A stretch of DNA of 64,000 nt from the NCBI GenBank assembly GCA_035487295.1, contig DATHMH010000010.1:185519-249518 (forward strand), in the 5' to 3' direction. A program made the translations under genes and the position numbers. Position 1 is the first letter of the stretch. The number at the start of each line of letters is the position of its first letter. The notes under the pieces were generated by a model that saw only the letters and a list, made by a program, of their open reading frames with translations, was not told where the DNA came from and ran no database searches. The stretch is from QIAW01 sp035487295. Its GTDB lineage: Bacteria; Acidobacteriota; Terriglobia; Terriglobales; Acidobacteriaceae. Of the stretch, positions 55,208 through 62,418 are shown in pieces.

Positions 55208-55899
55208 GGCACCACCACGGTATCTCCAGATTGAAGTACGACATTTTGTTCGGAGTTATGTCCTTTGACGACCTCTTTGTAATTGAACTTCAACCTGGTT
55301 TCTTTACTGGCTGTGTTCTCCTGGCTACCGGGACGCAATATGTAAATTTCTTTGCGATTGGCAAATTGAGTAAGCCCACCTGCGCGCGCGATCAACTGCA
55401 AAACATTCATGGGCGCAACGATGGAATAAGCCCCGGGTTTGCCCACTTCACCAGTAACGTAGACCATCTTGCTCCGCACCTCAGCGACAGTAACCGTCAC
55501 CTGAGGATTGGTGAGCACCGATTTGAGTTTGTAGGTCACAAGCTCCTGTATTTCTCTCGGTGAAAGTCCCGCGGCCCGAAATTCGTTGATCAACGGAAGA
55601 GAGATATTTCCGTCAGGACGCACGGTGACGCTCTGCGATATCTCCGGCTCCTTCCAGACATTGATCCGAAGCAAATCGCCTTCCCCCACCACGTATTCCT
55701 GTACAAGAGTTGGGGCCTCCTGAACCTGCTTGGGCTCTTCCTGCGCCTGTTCCTTGGCGACGGCCGCGGGATTTACGTCGAGCTTGTTGGCCGCGGAATA
55801 ATCCTGCGCCCAGACCGATATGCAAAGAGTTGCACCTGTTGCCAGAATCCTTATCGAGGCCAGACCTGAAACATTCACGAACTTTTCCTTTGAAAACAT
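55204..55899 (-). CDS. Polysaccharide export protein (Wza-like, SLBB)
   Basis: A 231-residue secreted protein with the poly-export domain (YVVGEGDLLRINVWKEPEIS, VTVRPDGNISLPLINEFRAA, VTVTVAEVRSKMVYVTGEVG) and an SLBB domain (KPGAYSIVAPMNVLQLIARA). It forms the outer-membrane or periplasmic export channel for the polymer. No lipobox Cys is seen, unlike classical Wza. Translation may start at ATG 55899 or, better supported by the ribosome-binding site AAAGGAAAA, at GTG 55878. It heads a unit driven by the promoter at 55920-55935. Confidence 0.9.
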   Translation of the reverse strand: MFSKEKFVNVSGLASIRILATGATLCISVWAQDYSAANKLDVNPAAVAKEQAQEEPKQVQEAPTLVQEYVVGEGDLLRINVWKEPEISQSVTVRPDGNISLPLINEFRAAGLSPREIQELVTYKLKSVLTNPQVTVTVAEVRSKMVYVTGEVGKPGAYSIVAPMNVLQLIARAGGLTQFANRKEIYILRPGSQENTASKETRLKFNYKEVVKGHNSEQNVVLQSGDTVVVP

Positions 55900-55919
55900 A
55901 GGTTTATCTTTAAGTGTTA

Positions 55920-55935
55920 TGCACGCGTATTACCA
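55920..55935 (-). promoter_or_regulatory. Candidate sigma-54 promoter of the wza-like operon
   Basis: Minus-strand TGGTAATACGCGTGCA has correct GG-N10-GC spacing and 8 of 12 consensus matches. The predicted start at about 55909 leaves only 10 bases to the ATG at 55899 but 31 to the GTG at 55878, favouring the GTG start. Confidence 0.45.
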
Positions 55936-56015
55936 ATTGCTGTTTAAAATCCGGGAAGCTAAACTCGGCTTTATCGCCTTTAAGTCTTTGTTCTGGTGTA
56001 TGCACTAGGGGAGAG

Positions 56016-56031
56016 GTGAAAAGTTTTGCAC
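56016..56031. promoter_or_regulatory. Candidate activator-binding palindrome upstream of wza-like gene
   Basis: GTGAAAAGTTTTGCAC matches all 12 positions when each half may be GTGAAA or GTGCAA; it is a hybrid of the two half-site types. It lies about 80 bp upstream of the -24/-12 element in a 169-bp intergenic gap. Confidence 0.55.
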
Positions 56032-56068
56032 TCATCAGGGCCAAAGACTTCCAAACCGGAACACCGCT

Positions 56069-57577
56069 TTATTTGGCGCCACGGCCAAGCAAAACCACTT
56101 TTGCCGTCTCAAAAATAATGGCTAAATCCAGCAAAACAGAGAGGTTCTTGATGTAAAAGAGGTCAAATTCGAACTTGACCTTGGCCTCTTCCAGGCTCGC
56201 GCCATACTGGTATTTCACCTGTGCCCATCCGGTTAGTCCCGGACGCACGCTGTGTCGCTGATTGAAATAGGGAATTTCACGCTCCAGCAGTTCACAAAAG
56301 TAAGGCACTTCAGGACGCGGACCCACCAGGCTCATCTGGCCCCGCAGGATATTGAAAAGCTGCGGCAACTCATCGAGGCGGAATTTCCTGATGAAATTCC
56401 CTACACGCGTGATGCGCGGATCGCGGTCGGCAGTCCATTGTGGAGCACCCTTCTCCGAACCCTGCTTCATGGAACGGAATTTGAGGATCTGAAACGTGCG
56501 CCCACCGCGGCCAACTCTTTCCTGCCGAAACAGCACTGGACTTCCGCTTTCGATCCATATGGCAAGGGCTGTCCCCAGCATCAAAGGAAGGCTCAAAGCG
56601 ATGAGGAGTAATGAAACAGCAATGTCAGTCATCCGTTTTGTAGCCAGGAGAAAACGCGATTTGCGGAAACCTTCCGAGAGAATCAACCAACTGGGTCGCA
56701 GTTGCTCCAGCATGATGCGGCCGGTAATGCGCTCGTACACCGAGGCGGCTTCTTCAATAGGAAGTCCTTGAAGCTTGAGCGCCGCCAATTGACGGATGGG
56801 CATTACACCGCGCCGCTCTCCCAAAGAAATCACGACCCGGTCAACGTGTTGCGTCTCGATAACCTCTTCAAGCTGCGAGACGCCGCCGATAATCCCGGGA
56901 TTGACCAGTGATTTTCCGATGTTCTCGCCCTTCTCATCCAGAAACCCCACGACCTGGTATTGCAGTTCAGGCCGGCGCAAAATCTCTCGTGTAAGACCAA
57001 TTCCCTGCGCACCTGTACCCAAAATAAGCACGCGCTCAAAGGCGCCGGTGAAACCTTTGCTGGCTTCAAACCCAAGGCGCCATCCCACAATCAGCACAAT
57101 CGTGAGAGGAGACATAAGCCCCACAATCCCGCGCTCCAGGCGGGCGGGAGGAACCAGGTAATAAGTTACCGAAAGCACCAGCAGCATGATGCCGACGGCC
57201 CGGAGCGAGCGCACAAGAAGCGCATCGCGGTTCCTGATGGTGCCTAAATCGTACAAATCGTTGTAGTACAACGTGAGCTGGCAGATTGTGGCCACCAATA
57301 AAAAGCGCAACCAGTTGCGAGGATCGGAAAGATAGTCCTGGATAACGGCGGCTTTCATGAAGCGCAAACCTGTCGCCACCAGGAGCGAACAAAAGATCAG
57401 TACACCTTCGGAAATAACCAGGAGCAATGTCTTTTTCGGAAAATAATGGCCCCCGATCCGGACCATGATATTGCCATAGCTCCGATTGATCAGCCTGAAG
57501 TTGCCGGCGTTCCGCGAAGCCGGGAGCACATTGACTCCGCCGGCGCTTTCTCCGTATATGCTTTGTTCGTTTGCCAT
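56069..57577 (-). CDS. Initiating undecaprenyl-phosphate sugar transferase (XrtA-associated TIGR03013 type)
   Basis: A 502-residue polyprenyl-phosphate hexose-1-phosphate transferase. Four N-terminal helices (LLLVISEGVLIFCSLLVATG onward) are followed by a nucleotide-binding-like region (RVLILGTGAQGIGLTREIL). The catalytic C-terminal domain has LPLMLGTALAIWIESGSPVL, FRQERVGRGGRTFQILKFRS, KFRLDELPQLFNILRGQMSL and VGPRPEVPYFCELLEREIPY, then GLTGWAQVKYQYGASLEEAK. The ending closely fits the sugar transferase family associated with exosortase A. It loads the first sugar onto the lipid carrier. It follows the aminotransferase gene by 8 bp. Confidence 0.92.
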   Translation of the reverse strand: MANEQSIYGESAGGVNVLPASRNAGNFRLINRSYGNIMVRIGGHYFPKKTLLLVISEGVLIFCSLLVATGLRFMKAAVIQDYLSDPRNWLRFLLVATICQLTLYYNDLYDLGTIRNRDALLVRSLRAVGIMLLVLSVTYYLVPPARLERGIVGLMSPLTIVLIVGWRLGFEASKGFTGAFERVLILGTGAQGIGLTREILRRPELQYQVVGFLDEKGENIGKSLVNPGIIGGVSQLEEVIETQHVDRVVISLGERRGVMPIRQLAALKLQGLPIEEAASVYERITGRIMLEQLRPSWLILSEGFRKSRFLLATKRMTDIAVSLLLIALSLPLMLGTALAIWIESGSPVLFRQERVGRGGRTFQILKFRSMKQGSEKGAPQWTADRDPRITRVGNFIRKFRLDELPQLFNILRGQMSLVGPRPEVPYFCELLEREIPYFNQRHSVRPGLTGWAQVKYQYGASLEEAKVKFEFDLFYIKNLSVLLDLAIIFETAKVVLLGRGAK

Positions 57578-57585
57578 GGTTGCGC

Positions 57586-58713
57586 CTACCGGTTGAGTGC
57601 AGCTGCAATCGCGTCGGCCACATAACCACTCTGTTCTTCCGTCAACTCCGGGAAGATAGGTAACGAGAGAACCTCCTTGCAAGCCGTCTCGGTCTCAGGC
57701 AGGTCCCCTTCTTTGTAACCAAGATGGGAGTAAATTGGTTGCAGATGAATTGGAACCGGGTAATAAACCATGGTTGTGATCCCGGCTTCTGCCAGATGCT
57801 TCTGCATGGCATCGCGATGTGGCACGCGAATGGTGTACTGGTGGAACACATGACTGCCAAAATCGTTGCGCCGTGGCGTGATTACATCCAGATACCGGAG
57901 CAGTGAGTCGTAACGATCGGCAACAGCGCGCCTCTGCTCGCCCCACGTGTCCAGGTAACGAAGTTTCACGCGCAGGATCGCAGCCTGCAGCTCATCCAGG
58001 CGGCTGTTCCAGCCCTGTTCTTCACTGAAATATTTCTTTGTGCTTCCGTGGGTCCGCAGGGAGACGATCTTGCGATAGATTTCCTCCGAATCGGTCACCA
58101 CCATGCCGCCATCGCCATAGCAACCCAGGTTTTTGCTGGGGAAAAAGCTGATGCAGCCAACATCGCCCAGTGACGCCGTACGACGGCCGCGGTAGGTCGC
58201 GCCCAGGGCCTGGGCCGTATCTTCAACCACTTTTAGATTGTGCGCTTTGGCAACGGCCTGAATGGGACCCATATCCGCCGATTGGCCGTACAGATGAACT
58301 GGAATAATTGCTTTCGTGCGCGACGTGATCAACGCTTCAATTTCTGCAGGGTCGATATTGAACGTATCCGGCTGAATGTCGGCAAAGACCGGCGTGGCCC
58401 CCAGTAAGCTCACGGCATCGGCGGTGGCAATAAATGTGAAGGAAGGAACAATGACTTCGTCTCCGGAGCCAATGCCGCAGGCCTTAAGGGCAAGGATCAG
58501 CGCGTCTGTGCCCGAAGCCACACCGATTCCATATTTTCGTCCGCAGTATTTCGCGATCTCCTGCTCCAGATTTTTGACTTCCGGACCAAGAATAAAATGC
58601 TGCCGCTCCAGCACAGTATCGATTGCCGACCGAATCTCTTCTTTCAAAGTCGTGTATTGCGCCCGCAGATCGAGGATTGGAATTGCTGTAAAAGACTTGG
58701 CGATGGTTGCCAT
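57586..58713 (-). CDS. DegT/DnrJ/EryC1/StrS-family sugar aminotransferase (WlbE/WbpE-like)
   Basis: A 375-residue PLP-dependent enzyme. Signatures: IPILDLRAQYTTLKEEIRSA, IGVASGTDALILALKACGIG, VPSFTFIATADAVSLLGATP, VVEDTAQALGATYRGRRTAS and the PLP-binding Lys in ISFFPSKNLGCYGDGGMVVT. It transfers an amino group to a 3-keto nucleotide sugar. With the Gfo/Idh dehydrogenase, acyltransferase and 2-epimerase in the plus-strand unit it would make a 2,3-diacetamido sugar. It heads its operon, behind a -24/-12 promoter at 58759-58774. AGAGGAC precedes the start. Confidence 0.92.
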   Translation of the reverse strand: MATIAKSFTAIPILDLRAQYTTLKEEIRSAIDTVLERQHFILGPEVKNLEQEIAKYCGRKYGIGVASGTDALILALKACGIGSGDEVIVPSFTFIATADAVSLLGATPVFADIQPDTFNIDPAEIEALITSRTKAIIPVHLYGQSADMGPIQAVAKAHNLKVVEDTAQALGATYRGRRTASLGDVGCISFFPSKNLGCYGDGGMVVTDSEEIYRKIVSLRTHGSTKKYFSEEQGWNSRLDELQAAILRVKLRYLDTWGEQRRAVADRYDSLLRYLDVITPRRNDFGSHVFHQYTIRVPHRDAMQKHLAEAGITTMVYYPVPIHLQPIYSHLGYKEGDLPETETACKEVLSLPIFPELTEEQSGYVADAIAAALNR

Positions 58714-58758
58714 TGTTGTAAAAAGTCCTCTTTATGTAATTTGTCGCGCCCATAACAA

Positions 58759-58774
58759 TGCATTCCTTCTGCCA
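58759..58774 (-). promoter_or_regulatory. Candidate sigma-54 promoter of the aminotransferase/sugar transferase operon
   Basis: Minus-strand TGGCAGAAGGAATGCA has GG-N10-GC spacing and 9 of 12 matches, including an intact TGGCA and TGCA. The predicted start is about 58748, giving a 35-base leader. Confidence 0.55.
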
Positions 58775-58929
58775 AACAGATATCGCAAAAGAAACTATGG
58801 CCCCAGAGGATTCGAGGCTACGGTCGCCGACCGCCAATTCATTGCATATTCAGTAGTTTGAGGGAGAAACAGTAAAAGGGATATTTGTGGATTTAATCCG
58901 CTGCTCTTAGGGGGAGGTGCTTCACTAGG

Positions 58930-59020
58930 TTGAAAAGCCTTTCACATGTGTGAAACGGAACGAGCCTTGCTTCGGTCGGGGCAGAGGAAGGAATACCATT
59001 CGATGTGAAAAACATTTCAC
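58930..59020. promoter_or_regulatory. Cluster of activator-binding palindromes upstream of the aminotransferase
   Basis: Two sites of the GTGAAA-N4-TTTCAC form lie about 160 and 230 bp upstream of the promoter: TTGAAAAGCCTTTCAC (58930-58945) and GTGAAAAACATTTCAC (59005-59020, perfect). Overlapping the first is an outward-facing palindrome TTTCACATGTGTGAAA (58940-58955). Otherwise the 340-bp gap up to the integrase remnant shows no gene. Confidence 0.5.
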
Positions 59021-59054
59021 ACTTTCGAAGGTTACCAAAAACGAGAGGCGCGGA

Positions 59055-59529
59055 TAGCGGATATGCATCGAGAATTTGGACTGGAACAATCGCGTGATTT
59101 TCGTTCCTGACAGTAAAACCGAAGAAGGGAGAAGGCGTGTGCCGATGAGCAATCGCGCTTTCGCCATTCTAAGGAAACGCAGCAGGACGAGACGCGAAGG
59201 ATGTGTTTTCCCTTCGAAACGTTCGGCATCGGGTCATCTGACGACGATGGCAATTCTGTTTCGGGAGGCCAGAAGGAAAGTCGGTCTTCCGGAAAATCTT
59301 GTCCTCTGCTGTGGTCGCCATGAGTACGGCACTCGCATTCTGAGAACACGGGAAATCTCGCCGCGGTCATGAAGGCATGGGTCACAAAGACGTTAAAACT
59401 GCCATGCAATACCAAGATCCAGAGCTGGAGATTATGCGCGCGGCACTGGATCAACCCGGCACACCAACTGACGGCCAGGGCCTAACCGAAAAATTTTACG
59501 GGCACACCCTAAAACCATCAACCTCGTAA
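59055..59529 (+). pseudogene. Tyrosine-recombinase integrase remnant (C-terminal part, two frameshifts)
   Basis: The first frame reads IENLDWNNRVIFVPDSKTEE and GHLTTMAILFREARRKVGLP, then CGRHEYGTRILR, the HxxxR-type catalytic block. A one-base loss near 59347 shifts to TGNLAAVMKA, and a second near 59376 shifts to GHKDVKTAMQYQDPELEIMR, which holds the last catalytic His and the Tyr nucleophile. The stop is at 59529. The frame is closed by TAG just before 59055 and no N-terminal domain is found, so the gene is truncated and inactive. It abuts a partial tRNA gene, the usual target of such integrases. Confidence 0.82.
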
Positions 59530-59542
59530 GCTATTGAAAATA

Positions 59543-59591
59543 TGGTGAGCGCGGAAGGAATCGAACCTTCAACCTACTGATTAAGAGCCAG
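59543..59591 (-). tRNA. 3' half of tRNA-Lys(CTT): remnant attachment site
   Basis: On the minus strand the sequence reads as an anticodon arm with loop CTCTTAA (anticodon CTT, Lys), a variable region, a T arm GAAGG-TTCGATT-CCTTC, the 3' acceptor strand CGCGCTC and ACCA. The matching 5' acceptor strand GAGCGCG and the D arm are absent upstream, so this is not a functional tRNA. A 3' tRNA half beside an integrase remnant is the footprint of site-specific integration (attL/attR-like). Confidence 0.8.
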
Positions 59592-59934
59592 GTTTCCCGA
59601 TTCGGCTGCACACACAGTAAGCGCAGCTTTGACAATGACTTGACAACGAAATGCCCGCACGGACGAATTTCCAGCAAGCGATGAAAAAGTTGGGGAAATC
59701 GAATGGAGTATGACTCCGAAGGACACAAAAAGGACACAATCCCGTATCTCCGGCGAGCCATCTGAGGCTGACCTTACCTTTATATCTTTAATATAAGGTC
59801 GTGGTATATAAGGTCGTCGCACGTGGGTTAGACCTCTGCCGTGACCGCAAACAGTTAGCAAATTGTCCTTACGAATTCCCAGGCAATTCTTGCGCATCGC
59901 AGTATAATTGTCTTTCATAGTCCAAAACTTGAAA
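59592..59934. other. 343-bp intergenic region before the beta-propeller lipoprotein
   Basis: No convincing gene. A short direct repeat, ATATAAGGTCGT, occurs twice in tandem near 59790-59816. A TATAAT at 59903-59908 could be the -10 of the lipoprotein gene, but no good -35 is seen. GGACACAAAAAGGACACAAT near 59720 is a small direct repeat, possibly part of the decayed mobile element. Confidence 0.45.
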
Positions 59935-61017
59935 ATGAAAGTTTACTGCCAAAGAAAGTGTCTTTTTGCGCTTGTGCTTTGCCTGGGGTTGGCAGGCTGC
60001 ACGGTGTCCAACACGCCTACCCCCAAATACACTTTTGTGGTGAACAACCAAAGCGGAGCCACGGGGAGCGTGTCTTCTTTCGCCGTGGTGCCGCAAACCG
60101 GCGTGCTTTCACCCGTGGGTCAGACGATGAGCACGGGCCCCGGGCCCACTGCAATCGCGGCAGACAGTCGCGGACGGCTGCTCTATGTAACTAATTCTGA
60201 TGGAACCGTCACCGGCTACGGCATTCACCGCAGCAATGGAACCATCTTCTATGCGGCCGGTTCTCCCTTTACGGTGGGCGTATCCCCGACCGGCGCGGTC
60301 ATAGATGCAAAAACAAATTTCTTATTTGTCGCCAACAACGGATCGAACAGCATTTCTGCGTTCACCATTGACCACAAGAACGGTTCCCTGACCCAGATTC
60401 AGGGCTCGCCGTTCCCCGCCGGCGGCGCGCCCATCCATCTTGCGATCAATCCCAAGGGAACATTTTTGTACGTGACCCAGGGCCTGGTCGGCACCCAGAT
60501 TTTCAGCATCGGCGCTACGGGGGCCCTCACTGCTGGCAGCATAGTACCGCCGACATCGGGGGTAGAGGCAACCGATATCGCCATTACACCCAACGGACAA
60601 TTTGCCTATGTTGCCGACGGCAATGCCGGGGTTTCAGCCTACAAGATCAATGCCACTAACGGCGACTTGACCCTGATTACAGGTTCTCCATTTTTCGCCG
60701 GCAACACGCCGATTTCGGTTGTGGTTGACGCCAAAGGAAGATACGTATACACCGCAAATGAGAACTCCGACGACGTCTCGGCCTATGCGATAGGACAAGA
60801 CGGCTCACTGGCTGAGATTGATGGGTCTCCCTTCCCGGCGGGAAGCAGCCCCATTCGCGTTAACGTTGACCCTTCCAGCAGGTTCGTCTACGTTGCTAAC
60901 CTCGACAGCAACGACGTTTCCTATTTCACCATTGATTCCGCAACGCCCGGCGCCCTCATCCTCGGCGGCAGTGCCAATACCGGCAAGAATCCGGCTGGGG
61001 TGGTGACGGTAAGGTAA
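59935..61017 (+). CDS. Lipoprotein beta-propeller (lactonase/YncE-like)
   Basis: A 360-residue protein with a lipoprotein signal (CLFALVLCLGLAGC, lipobox LAGC). The rest is a seven-bladed propeller of the 6-phosphogluconolactonase-like group, with repeats such as YVTNSDGTVTGYGIHRSNGT, LFVANNGSNSISAFTIDHKN and FVYVANLDSNDVSYFTIDSA. Most secreted members of this group in soil bacteria have no proven enzymatic activity. The ATG at 59935 is chosen so that the lipoprotein signal is at the N-terminus. It is flanked by unrelated genes and probably monocistronic. Confidence 0.85.
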   Translation: MKVYCQRKCLFALVLCLGLAGCTVSNTPTPKYTFVVNNQSGATGSVSSFAVVPQTGVLSPVGQTMSTGPGPTAIAADSRGRLLYVTNSDGTVTGYGIHRSNGTIFYAAGSPFTVGVSPTGAVIDAKTNFLFVANNGSNSISAFTIDHKNGSLTQIQGSPFPAGGAPIHLAINPKGTFLYVTQGLVGTQIFSIGATGALTAGSIVPPTSGVEATDIAITPNGQFAYVADGNAGVSAYKINATNGDLTLITGSPFFAGNTPISVVVDAKGRYVYTANENSDDVSAYAIGQDGSLAEIDGSPFPAGSSPIRVNVDPSSRFVYVANLDSNDVSYFTIDSATPGALILGGSANTGKNPAGVVTVR

Positions 61018-61038
61018 GCTTCCCTGGGGGCGGGTTAC

Positions 61039-61079
61039 GGCACAGTCGAAGCCGTGTCCAGACACCCGCTACGCGGGTG
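61039..61079. repeat. Double hairpin after the lipoprotein gene
   Basis: A degenerate GGCACAGTCGAAGCCGTGTC unit (61039-61058) of the dispersed palindrome family is followed by CACCCGC-TAC-GCGGGTG (61063-61079, perfect 7-bp stem). It may terminate the lipoprotein transcript. Confidence 0.5.
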
Positions 61080-61203
61080 CGAGTAGCAAGCCTAAAGCCG
61101 GCCTCATGCATGTCTCGCCGGAGATGCTATAAAATGTTGGGCGTTCCGTTCCACAGTATTCCATGCCTACCAGCAACCGTTTTTCTGACTGTTTTTGGTG
61201 AGA

Positions 61204-62370
61204 ATGAACGAGCTTTCCCACAACCCCATGTCATCAATAACGCAACCCAAACAAGCTAAGCCGGAGATGGAGCCGTGGTTTGTGATTTTGAAGCTGATCG
61301 CCGGAATTGCTGTAATTTCTTACCTGGCTAAATTTGAAGACCTTGACGGAACCGGGCGATCAATCATGCTGTGGGCATTACTAGCCTTGCCTCTTGCCTG
61401 GATAACGGTTTGCCCTCAGAGGGGGGCAGCCATCGCTGTAGGAACCGCCATCGGTACCGTCATTATTAACCTGCCAATGTTGCTGTTGCTTGTACTGGTT
61501 TTCAAGCTGCCGTCCCCAAGAATCGGCTACGACATTATTTATCCGATCATGCAAATACCGCTGCTCGTCGCGGCGATCGCCGCTTGGATCAAAAACTCTT
61601 CCGCCAAGGCGAAAATCGTGTTGCCGGTTGCAGTTGCCACCCTTCTTTACTATCACGGAGTTGACATTTCCCCGTTGTCAACGAAGACTGCCGATAGTCC
61701 CGATACCATGTACATCGTTCGAACCGTGGATAAATGCGCCATTCGGTACGCTGGGCAGCACCAGGGACACTATCCTGATGGCTTGCAAGAGCTTGGACCG
61801 AACGGATCGGGGTGTTTACCTGAGGACATAGCGCGCGGCCGCTCCGACGGGATCAAGCTGACCTATTTGCCCAGAGGGACCGGGTTTGGTGTACTCGCTG
61901 ATAGCCACTCCTTCTGGAGAAACGGTCCGCGACGAGTGGGGCTTGTGTACAGCGACCAGCGCGGAGTTATTCGCGTCAACGTAGACCAGAACCGGCTGAA
62001 CTCATCAGGGGCCGAACTTTACGATACTGAAGGCTCTGTGCCGGCGACCCTGGTGATCGCGGCCAGGTGTCTCATCCAGCATGGCCCGCCTTATCCGGCT
62101 GACTTGCGTTCTCTAAGCCGTCCAGGGGGGTGCCTGGCCGCGGGCGGGACGTGGACAGCGCAGCAGGACTATTTGCGGGGCAATGGATATGTTCTCACCT
62201 ATCTGGCGAAGGACAACGATAAAGCCGGTGCACACGGATTCCAGATCAATGCAAGACCAGATCCCTATGGCCGCTGGGGCTTGCGCAGCTTTTACGTCGA
62301 TGATTCCACAGTCGTACGGGCCACACCAGAAGATCGGCCGGCGAATGCCCAAGATCCGCCGGTACATTGA
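61204..62370 (+). CDS. Membrane protein with duplicated C-terminal periplasmic domain, function unknown
   Basis: A 388-residue protein from ATG 61204 (GTG 61198 also possible). Residues 20-155 hold five hydrophobic segments (WFVILKLIAGIAVISYLAKF, IMLWALLALPLAWITV, GTAIGTVIINLPMLLLLVLV, YPIMQIPLLVAAIAAWI, AKIVLPVAVATLLYY). The C-terminal 220 residues contain two similar units: CAIRYAGQHQGHYPDGLQEL...GCLP and CLIQHGPPYPADLRSLSRPG...GCLA, each with the pattern C-x5-7-YP-x2-L-x2-L then a second Cys. This recalls the globular part of pseudopilin-like proteins but no family can be assigned. No related neighbours. Confidence 0.7.
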   Translation: MNELSHNPMSSITQPKQAKPEMEPWFVILKLIAGIAVISYLAKFEDLDGTGRSIMLWALLALPLAWITVCPQRGAAIAVGTAIGTVIINLPMLLLLVLVFKLPSPRIGYDIIYPIMQIPLLVAAIAAWIKNSSAKAKIVLPVAVATLLYYHGVDISPLSTKTADSPDTMYIVRTVDKCAIRYAGQHQGHYPDGLQELGPNGSGCLPEDIARGRSDGIKLTYLPRGTGFGVLADSHSFWRNGPRRVGLVYSDQRGVIRVNVDQNRLNSSGAELYDTEGSVPATLVIAARCLIQHGPPYPADLRSLSRPGGCLAAGGTWTAQQDYLRGNGYVLTYLAKDNDKAGAHGFQINARPDPYGRWGLRSFYVDDSTVVRATPEDRPANAQDPPVH

Positions 62371-62418
62371 TTTCGCTCCTTGATTCCGTTCTATCTTTAA
62401 TAACCCAACATTGCAGTT

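Noticed and set aside
59574..59918. Minus-strand open frame of 114 codons across the tRNA fragment
   Set aside because: It runs through the tRNA-Lys remnant and shows no protein signature.
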